Below the pieces are notes generated by a model. The model saw only the letters and a program-made list of their open reading frames with translations. It was not told the DNA's origin and searched no databases. Of a stretch of DNA of 64,000 bases, positions 57,095-64,000 are shown in pieces. Position numbers and translations under genes: made by a program. The stretch covers positions 19,784 to 83,783 of the forward strand of contig WBMZ01011562.1 of assembly GCA_013400975.1 (NCBI GenBank). Direction: 5' to 3'. Source of the stretch: Atrichornis clamosus (Eukaryota > Chordata > Aves > Passeriformes > Menuridae). How positions within the stretch are numbered: the first letter of the stretch is position 1; each line of letters begins with the position of its first letter.

Positions 57095-59264
57095 TCCCAT
57101 TTCAGCTGCAGGGATTGAGCCGGGCAAACACCAAACTGCAGGAGGTGGACAAGGCACAGCCACTGTGCTCAGCCCGGGGCCCTGAGTGCTCTGGGGCTGC
57201 TCGGGGCAGGGGCTGGGGGCACGGAGCATCCCCACATCCAAGCCCTCGGCTGGTGGAGCATCCCCGCCGAGGCTCCTCAGCGCCCCGGCTCCAGCCCTCC
57301 CGCGGCATCCGGGCGGGCTGTGCCCTTCTGGGAGTGCTCCTGACTGATGGCCCACCCTCTCACAGCCCTGACAAACACTTGAGAACTCGCAGAGACAAAT
57401 TAAAACCGAGGCACGGGAAAGCACAGGCCGGCAGGCAGAGCAGCTGACATGACTGCTCTCCAGGGACAGGTTTGTGGAGTGCCTGTGGGATTCACACCTG
57501 AATTCCTAGATGTCTGTTTTCATATATATACACGCAGATAAACACATATTCCTGCAACTCTACAATAATTCCATAATTCCCAATGAAGTAGGAAATAGTT
57601 CTGCTTGGTGAAGACAGTTTATTGCAATGCAGAGCTTTGGATTATTTAATCAGAGCCAGAAACCTTGCTCCACGAGCAGTTTAAACTCCTAAATCTTGAT
57701 ACACCCACTGGAGCTGGCTTTCGTTCCAAAGAGCTGAGGTTTGGAAAGCTTCTATTTTCAGACATAAGTAGGATTTTTTGTGACAAACTCTCACCCTTCC
57801 TTGGAAAGTGTCCTCCCTGCTTAGGGGAGCAGATCTGTCCCAGCCCCACTGCCTGTCCCCGCACTGGGGTCTGGGTGTGAGAAGAGGCTGCCCTGGGCTC
57901 TGTCACAGCATTGTGCTCTCCAGGAATATTTTGGGCACCAGACCTGCTCTTTTCCAACATCAAAGAACGCTTTGTCACCCACTGGCCATTTTGCTCCCAG
58001 CAGGAATGTGTCCTCATAACTGAGCGGGAGAAATCTTCTTGTAGTGGGGAAAACGCACCCTGATCAACGGAATAAAGCAAAAATCTATGATCTGTGGCAG
58101 GATTCAGGTGGCCAAGAGCAGCCTCAGTGAAGGCTGAACCTTTCCAACACACAGCAGGCCCTTGGAAGGAAATCTTTGTTGAAAACTCACCTTCCTGAGG
58201 GCAGGGCCCCGAGCGCCCAGCACGCGCTCAGGCAGAGCCGTGGTTCTTCCCTCTTTGCTGTGAGCTCTCCTTTATCTCACCCCCATTCCAAGGGAGCTCA
58301 GACAAAGCCAGGAGCTGAGCTGGAAGAGCTGGGAGAAGGATGGTGTTGCCATGTTCTATATTATCAGAGCAATCGCCATGGAAACGGGAGGATGGGACTG
58401 ACCTTGTTAGTTTGCCACTGATCCTGCCAGGGCTCAGCCTTCCAGCTCGTGTTAAGCTCCTCTGGGACTGGAGATGCACATCTGAAGTTAATAAATTGTA
58501 GGGGTAAAAGCCACAGAATTTTGGAAATGTGAAATGTAGGATCTGTTAATCTGCGCTTCAGATGTGCTGGCTGCGAAGGGAACAGCTATTTTTGTGCAAA
58601 TGGTGCGCTGAGATATAAAAGAGGTTTGATATTAAGTTCGCGGTTAATTATACAATTCCCTGGGCTTTCCAGTGCCTTTCCATACTCCAGGTCTCCAAAC
58701 AGGAAGATGCTAATGGCTAACCCCTTCCTAAGCCTCCCCCCATCCTTGTGCCCTGGGCAGTGCCTGTGGCGTGGCTCCCGTCTGGGGTTTGGGCAGTGAC
58801 AGGGCTGGGAGCTCTGCCCGCCTCTGCCATCAGCTTCCCATCCTGCAGCAGCTTTTGGCTGTATGGGATGAGCCAAGCATCACCCCGAGAGAGAAACTGG
58901 GAGCTTCCCTGTACCCCCCTCACACGGACACACAAGTGCTGGTTCAGACACATTTTGGTTCTACCCGGGAGCTGAGAGATGAGGCTCATTCCGTTCTCTG
59001 CAGGCGGCAGCTGTGCCTGGGGCAGGACGCCATGGGGAAGGAGCATAGGGAGGTCCTGTGAGGGATGAGGAGCAGTTTGGAAACGCTGGACCTCCTGCAG
59101 TTCTCGGTACATGCACTGGTCCCATGTTGCCTGTCCTGGGCACCACCATCCCCAGGCCCAGAGCATCCTCCAGGTTTGTCTGTGTGGGGACCTGCCTGTG
59201 ACACCCAGTTCTGTCCAGAGAACACATAGATAAGAAAACATCCAACAACAAGACTGATTGGATT
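57095..59264. other. Unique interval, ~2.2 kb
   Basis: GC-rich with some CpG at 57170-57320. A short ATATATACAC run lies near 57523. The rest is mixed. No gene recognised. Confidence 0.5.
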
Positions 59265-59632
59265 TCTAAAGGGGGCCTGCAAGGCTGGAGAGGGACTTTG
59301 GACAATGACCTGGTGGGACAGGACAAGGGGGAATGGCTTCCTACTGCCAGAGGGGAGGGATAGATGGGAGATTGGGAAGGAATTCCTGGCTGGGAGGGTG
59401 GGGAGGCCCTGGCACAGAGAAGCTGTGGCTGCCCCTGGATCCCTGAAAGTGCCCAAGGCCAGGCTGGACGGGGCTTGGAGCCCCCTGGGACAGTGGGAGC
59501 TGTCCCTGTCCATAGCAGGGGTGGGATTGGGACTGAATGGGATTTAAGGTTCCTTCCAACACAAACCAGTCTGGGATTCTGTGATTCTGTGAGTCTGTGA
59601 TTCCATGAGTTTATTGCTACGATTCTGTGATA
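59265..59632 (+). mobile_element. CR1 LINE 3' region with extended tail
   Basis: AAGGGGGCCTGCAAGGCTGG, GGACAGGACAAGGGGGAATG, GGGAAGGAATTCCTGGCTGG, CAAGGCCAGGCTGGACGGGG, CCTTCCAACACAAACCAG, then a tail of about six ATTCTGTGA-like units, the longest tail here. A small deletion removed part of the GGCACAGGTTGCCC block. Confidence 0.95.
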
Positions 59633-59821
59633 TTGAGCAAAGATTTAATTACAAAAAGCAACTGTCAAGTCTCAGGAATAACTGATACCCTGAAGTGATG
59701 AACCAGTGGGATGTGGGAAGGGCAGCAGTGGAAGGACCTGGCTGCTCACAGTGCTCGGGCTGCACATCCACATCACCTGTTCCAGGCCTGTGGGCTGTGT
59801 TTGCTTGCAGGTGCTCACTGC
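59633..59821. other. Short unique spacer
   Basis: Single-copy sequence that merges into the 18-bp repeat. GCAGGTGCTCACTGC just before it looks like a decayed unit. Confidence 0.5.
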
Positions 59822-59911
59822 AGGACCAGAGTTCACTGTAGGACCAGAGCTCCCTGTAGGACCAGAGCTCCCTGTAGGACCAGAGTTCACTGTAGGACCA
59901 GAGCTCCCTGC
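59822..59911. repeat. 18-bp tandem repeat, 5 copies
   Basis: Five units of AGGACCAGAGYTCMCTGT in the order TTCACTGT, CTCCCTGT, CTCCCTGT, TTCACTGT, CTCCCTGC (A B B A B). Since 18 is six codons, frames through it read as hexapeptide repeats; this is no sign of a gene. Confidence 0.96.
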
Positions 59912-60330
59912 AGGGTTTCCCCTCCAGGACCACGGGTGTTTGCCCTGTGGGATCCGTTTTGATCAGTACCAACAGTGGTGTAATTCTAAATTCCCTTGAA
60001 GAACTGTACGTGGGGTGACCACTGCTGTCCACATAAATCCCTTTGTCTCCACGACTTGGCTCCAAATGCCTCTGCCTGTTACTTTAGCTCCATGTGCATG
60101 ACTGAAAATGTAAGAAAACATTTGCATGGACTTAATTTGTTTTCTGCTTCTTGACCTGTGTCTGCAAGTGCCCTATATAGCCTTGCATCCAGCTGTTGGA
60201 TATTAAGAGTATGTTAATTTCATATTTACATTTAATTTCACTTCTAAGTTTCTTACAGTTTTATATCTGTTTGCATTATTTGGGCTTGTTTACAGGGGTT
60301 TTCAAAGAGGAGAAACCTTTTAGCATTCCT
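59912..60330. other. Unique interval, no gene recognised
   Basis: AT-rich toward the right. Nothing recognised. Confidence 0.5.
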
Positions 60331-60460
60331 TTCACAGAATCCAATCACGGAGTATTTTGTGTTGGAAGGGAAGTTAAAGCTCATCTCTTCCCACCCCTGC
60401 CATGGGCAGGAACACCTTCCCCTATCCCACCTTGCTCCAGGCCCCACCCAGCCTGGTCTT
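60331..60460 (-). mobile_element. CR1 LINE 3' end
   Basis: TTCACAGAATCCAATCACGG, GTTGGAAGGGAAGTTAAAGC, CCATGGGCAGGAACACCTTC, CCCTATCCCACCTTGCTCC. 5'-truncated. Confidence 0.92.
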
Positions 60461-60644
60461 TTCTGCCAGACTTTAATTTTCCTAATAGTTTTTCTTCACA
60501 GCACACAGAGAAAACATTCCGGATGTGCTGAAGTAAATGCAGCCGCTGTGTGCGAGGTTAAGGCAGGGAACCTGGTCAGGCCAGCACGGCTGTGCCCAGC
60601 CCAGCTCTGATCCAGGGCTGCGAACACGGCACAGCAAAGCTCAC
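60461..60644. other. Short unique spacer
   Basis: Lies downstream, on the minus strand, of the donor at 60644. No feature recognised. Confidence 0.5.
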
Positions 60645-60855
60645 CTGCCTCGGGCTTTGGGGGCTCTGGCGTCTCCGCAGGAGCCTTTTGTTTCCCTTTC
60701 TTTGACGACGTCTGCTTAAAACCCTGCTTTTGCTGGGCACGGAGCTGTGGTGGGAGGTCCGGCACCCCTGGCCCCTGCGGCCGCGGCCGGAGCCGCTCCG
60801 TGCGGCGGGCGGAGGGAGCCGGCCCGAGGGAGGGACACGGCAAGGGAAGAAACAT
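60645..60855 (-). other. Candidate first exon: ATG frame ending at a strong donor
   Basis: On the minus strand an ATG (complement of 60853-60855, A at -3) opens a frame of about 70 codons. It is first G/P/R-rich, then lysine-rich (Q-T-S-S-K-K-G-K-Q-K), ending E-P-P-K-P-E-A, where CCGAGGCAG is followed by GTGAGC. The upstream half coincides with a CpG-dense patch. I do not recognise a family. It could be the first coding exon of a minus-strand gene that continues left, an alternative promoter, or chance in GC-rich DNA. Confidence 0.25.
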
Positions 60856-60895
60856 CGTCCGTCCTGGCTGTGCAAAGCCGTCGGGCGCTCTGTAA
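60735..60895. promoter_or_regulatory. CpG-dense patch
   Basis: I count about 19 CpGs in ~160 bp, including GCGGCCGCGGCCGG and CCGTGCGGCGGGCGG, in AT-rich surroundings (61060-61370 is strongly AT-rich). This is the sharpest CpG contrast in the window and the most promoter-like segment. Confidence 0.45.
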
Positions 60896-61380
60896 AATAA
60901 CACTGTGTCTTCTTTTTGCTGAAGCACGAAGGTGGGCCTGGCTCATGCATTAATTTTGTCTCTAAAACAACACAGGCCAAAAATGGGAGCTTGGCAAGGC
61001 TATAGAGAATTTGGTAAACTTTACTAAATGGTGAGACCTTGTCCAGGAGACAGAGCAATTTATTTCCATTTTTAAAGAAATCAATATTTAATTTTGAAAC
61101 ATTTGCATTTTAAATTTGTCAAAATGAAATACTGAAGAGCTTTAACAAGAAAACAGAGAGCCCACTAAATCAGTCTTCTGCACTGATAAAAGCAAACTCA
61201 GGTAGATTCTTTCTGAGTTTATTACTATTGCTTTTATTATTTTCAAGAAGATAGAAAGTAATGAAACAAACAAGAAATAATTTATTTCGTTAATCTTGCT
61301 GCAACTTTTTTAAACTGGAGTTAACTCATAACTCCAAACTTCAGGAGTGCAATAAAAATGCAGAGGTTTTTGTGAAATGT
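60896..61380. other. AT-rich unique interval
   Basis: Strongly AT-rich with TTTAAA and TTATT words. Nothing recognised. Confidence 0.5.
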
Positions 61381-61425
61381 TATAGAATCACAGAGTCACT
61401 TGGGTTGGAAAAAACCAAGTTTTGT
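61381..61425 (-). mobile_element. CR1 LINE extreme 3' end
   Basis: TATAGAATCACAGAGTCACT, TGGGTTGGAAAAAACC, then decay. Only the terminal ~45 bp. Confidence 0.7.
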
Positions 61426-61980
61426 CATAAAATCCACACCAATTCCTGCACAGAGCCTTCATCTTTTGGTTTAGTGTTGGAAGCAGGAGACCTGGCAGCT
61501 GGTCACCTTCGGGAGACTGTCCATGGCCATGGAGGTGTGCGGGAGAGAGAAAGCAGAGAGAAAACTGGGAAGATGTTCCTGTTGATTGTATCTGCTCTGT
61601 ATAGGAGGAATACTGTCTGGAAGTCTCAGACTTTCCATGGGAAGAAGGAATAATCGTGTTTGCAAAGCTCAGCAGGAGAGTGCAAATCCAGAAGGCCAGG
61701 CAGGAGGACGTGCTGGGTGCTCTGTGACGGGGCAGTTGGGCACACACAGGCGAGCTGCCAAACAGGACTGGATGTGTCATTCAGCTGGAACAACTTGATT
61801 TGCCCGGACACACTCACTGGCTGGGCTGGGCAGAGAGATGGGCACGGCACAGTGGGACCGGACTGGCTCCCTGCTCTCTCTCACCCACCCGTGGGGTCTC
61901 TGCAGAGGAGCTCGGGGACCTCCTGGGGTCCCTTGTGCCAGCTGAGCACCAGCACCACTGACCACCCTGTGCCAGGCAGC
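61426..61980. other. Unique interval, no gene recognised
   Basis: Mixed sequence. CCACCCTGTGCCAGGCAGC at 61962-61980 resembles CR1 in the opposite orientation to the next element but is too short to call. Confidence 0.5.
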
Positions 61981-62118
61981 TCCATCCCTGGCAGTGTCCC
62001 AGGCCAGGCTGGACGGGGCTTAGAGCACCCTGGGACAGTGGGAGGTGTCCCTGCCATGGCAGGGGTGGCACTGGGTGGGATTTAAGGTGCCTTCGCACCC
62101 GAAGCCCTCCGTGGTTCT
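61981..62118 (+). mobile_element. CR1 LINE 3' end
   Basis: CCATCCCTGGCAGTGTCCCA, GGGGCTTAGAGCACCCTGGG, CTGCCATGGCAGGGGTGGCA, GGGATTTAAGGTGCCTTCGC and a mutated terminus CCCTCCGTGGTTCTC. Confidence 0.94.
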
Positions 62119-63877
62119 CTCACTTTGGTGTCCCCAGCCGGGTTCTGATGGAGCTCACACCTGGCTCACAGGCGCAGCTCGGAGTGGGGCAGCCCTGGTA
62201 CCCCTCACACAGCCGGCGAGATGCTGCTGCTGCAAACTGTAGGATTATAGACCACTACAAGGATTAATTTTTAATGTGTAAATGAATTATTTTGTTTTTG
62301 TGGTTGTGCAAAACTGTGAAGTGAGCTGCAGCCTGGTCAGGATGTGAGTGGCTGAGCATGGAAGTATCCAGGACATAAGTCCCCTGCCCACAGTGGGCTG
62401 CTGCTATTTCATCCAAGCAAGAACCCAGATAATTTCAAAGAAAAATATTGTCAGACACCAGAATGGGTAACTTTGTGTTAAAAATACAACCTTTCTTTTC
62501 TTTGTTCTTCAGGTATTTAATGAGAACAGTCCATAGAATCCTAGAATCATTCCACCCTAATCCATCTTCCAGCTATCAATGGTGCTCTTTGTGAGAGGGA
62601 ATAAAAGAGGTTTCAAAGGATGGTGATGCCCTGGGATCCTCAGCTGGAGCCGACCGCCACAGACCCGGAGCAGAAAGCAGCACACAGGGAAGAGTTTTCC
62701 CCACTGTTAATTAAATAGATTTTTTCACCTGACTGCAAATGAATAAAATTAGAATCACAGATGTGGAGCTCCAAAGCTGGGCAGCGTTTGCAGTGCCAGG
62801 CTCTCTGTGCCGTGCCTCGCCCCTCATGAGAACCCCAGAGCTGTGGCACCTAAAGCTCTACCTGCAAAGTCTGGCTGGGTTTTGTGTGACAAATGCGGGG
62901 CGACTGCGGCTGAGGATGAATTCACCACAGACACTCTCACTAGGAGAGTTTCAATGGAAGTGGGAATTGGAGACGAACACAGAGATGTCTCGTGCATGTT
63001 CGCACTGAAATGAGTTTGGGATTCAAACAAAGTCATGTGTTCACTGCTGTATCCACACTGCTCCAGTCTCCAGTAATAGACTTGACTGGATAATTGCAGA
63101 CACTCCTTAGCACTGCAGCCCGGCATAAACCAAAGTGAGTCAGAGCTGCTCCGCAGGCTGGGAACGGCAGCTACGGCTGGAGCGGGGGGGCTCCGGGGGA
63201 AACGTGGGGCCCGTGCCGGGGCAGGGACACTGCCCACGTCCCAGACATCTGCCTCTCCTTGCTGCCCTCCTGCCCAGGCACTCTGGCTGCCAGCCTGAGG
63301 AAAACACTTGTGAAACAGTTTTTTGAAAAACTTTTTGTCAAATCTTCCTGCAAAATCTTTTGCTCCTTTTTCAATACAAAACTTAAAGCAATACAGAGAG
63401 AAATGAACAAAAAAGATAGAAAGCAAAACCAAAACTGATGTACCACATCAAGCAGCTACTGAACTTTTTTCTTTTAGGAAACTGCCACTTTCCATGCTAA
63501 AGATTGGTGACAGTAAATATAAAAAAACTAAAATAATTTCAACATTTGTTAACTGAAGATGTTCCTCTCTTATTTAAAATGCATTTTTTTCATAAAGATA
63601 AGGTGGAGCTGAGAAAAAAAAACAGATGTTTTTGATTTCTGGATATGAAGTATGTGGTTGGCTCGTTCCTGGCCCCTGAGAGACACAGGGCAGAGTGAGC
63701 CCACGCTGAGGCTGTGGAGGGACAAGGACAAGGGGTGGTGGAGGGAGAGGGGCAGCCAGACCCGTGTTGAGGTGACTGGAATGTCAGGAATCTCCCCTGG
63801 GACCCCGCACTCCAGTCCTCCTGCTTGGTTCCCATTTCCATGGGAGCTGCTGCCCGCAGGCTGCCCTTGCCAGCCGC
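62119..63877. other. Unique interval, no gene recognised
   Basis: A ~20-bp CATAGAATCCTAGAATCATT at 62532-62551 may be a last CR1 terminus. AT-rich around 63310-63620. The 202-codon minus frame at 62824-63432 has no domain I recognise. Confidence 0.5.
62486..62520 (+). other. Recursive-splice-site-like motif
   Basis: A pyrimidine tract ending TTGTTCTTCAG (to 62512) is directly followed by GTATTT. The acceptor half is strong, the donor half weak. Confidence 0.18.
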
Positions 63878-64000
63878 GCTGGGGTTCAGCCCTGGCCACC
63901 CTGGTGCTGGGGTTCAGCTCTTCCTCCCTGGTGCTGGGGTTCAGCCCTTCCCTCCCTGGTGCTGGGGTTCAGCTCTTCCTCCCTGGTGCTGGGGTTCAGC
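63878..64000. repeat. Minisatellite, 27/28-bp units, cut by the window edge
   Basis: Four to five units built on TGGTGCTGGGGTTCAGC followed by a pyrimidine block (TCTTCCTCCC in 27-bp units, CCTTCCCTCCC in the 28-bp unit). The first copy at 63878 is partial (GCTGGGGTTCAGCC then CTGGCCACCC). The array clearly continues beyond 64000. It is unrelated in sequence to the array at 1-341. Confidence 0.96.

Noticed and set aside
1..64000. Endogenous retrovirus or DNA transposon
   Set aside because: No paired LTRs, primer-binding site, gag/pol/env-type motif or terminal inverted repeats were seen. The only reverse-transcriptase match is CR1 at 16159-16230.

Overview
The window looks like vertebrate nuclear DNA, and specifically bird DNA. 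The evidence is about 30 fragments of CR1 LINEs: 3' ends with the diagnostic 'TTCCAACCCAAA' block and ATTCTRTGA tails, on both strands, totalling roughly 6 kb by my coordinates. CR1 at this density, with no SINEs and no L1-type poly(A) retrocopies that I can see, is typical of avian genomes. The dominant 3'-end type (CCATGGCAGGG / CAGGGATCCAGGGGCAGCC) reminds me of songbird CR1, but that is an inference.

I recognise no protein-coding gene, rRNA, tRNA or paired LTRs. The long open frames are either read-through of tandem repeats (1-420), read-through of CR1 (for example 18248-19090 and 23834-24582), or GC-rich chance frames matched by equally long frames on the other strand (39010-39804, 46195-47041). 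The window is best read as intergenic or long-intron sequence. The CR1 strand balance is about even (roughly 14 plus, 16 minus), so it does not suggest a transcription direction.

Layout: a 26/27-bp minisatellite with a 53-bp dimer period opens the window (1-341), and a different 27/28-bp minisatellite closes it and runs off the edge (63878-64000). Between them, GC-rich, CpG-bearing patches (about 12.7-12.9, 26.75, 39.1, 46.4-46.9, 51.8 and 60.7-60.9 kb) alternate with AT-rich, TAAT-rich, repeat-free blocks (about 1.4, 22.1-22.7, 27.9-28.4, 33.5-33.9, 35.0-35.1, 41.8-42.0 and 52.5-52.9 kb). The AT-rich blocks have the look of conserved non-coding DNA but cannot be proven so without alignment.

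The best candidates for undescribed function are: (i) splice-signal-bounded candidate exons on the plus strand at 2447-2503, 28904-29041, 30978-31058 and 42720-42886; (ii) a CpG-rich segment at 60735-60895 with a minus-strand ATG frame ending at a strong donor; (iii) two zero-length 3'ss/5'ss junctions that resemble recursive splice sites (20605/20606 and 62512/62513); (iv) two perfect hairpins tied to AATAAA (6235-6264 and 44166-44196); and (v) pairs of CR1 copies with unexpectedly high, patchy identity. All are inferences from local sequence and were not checked against any database.
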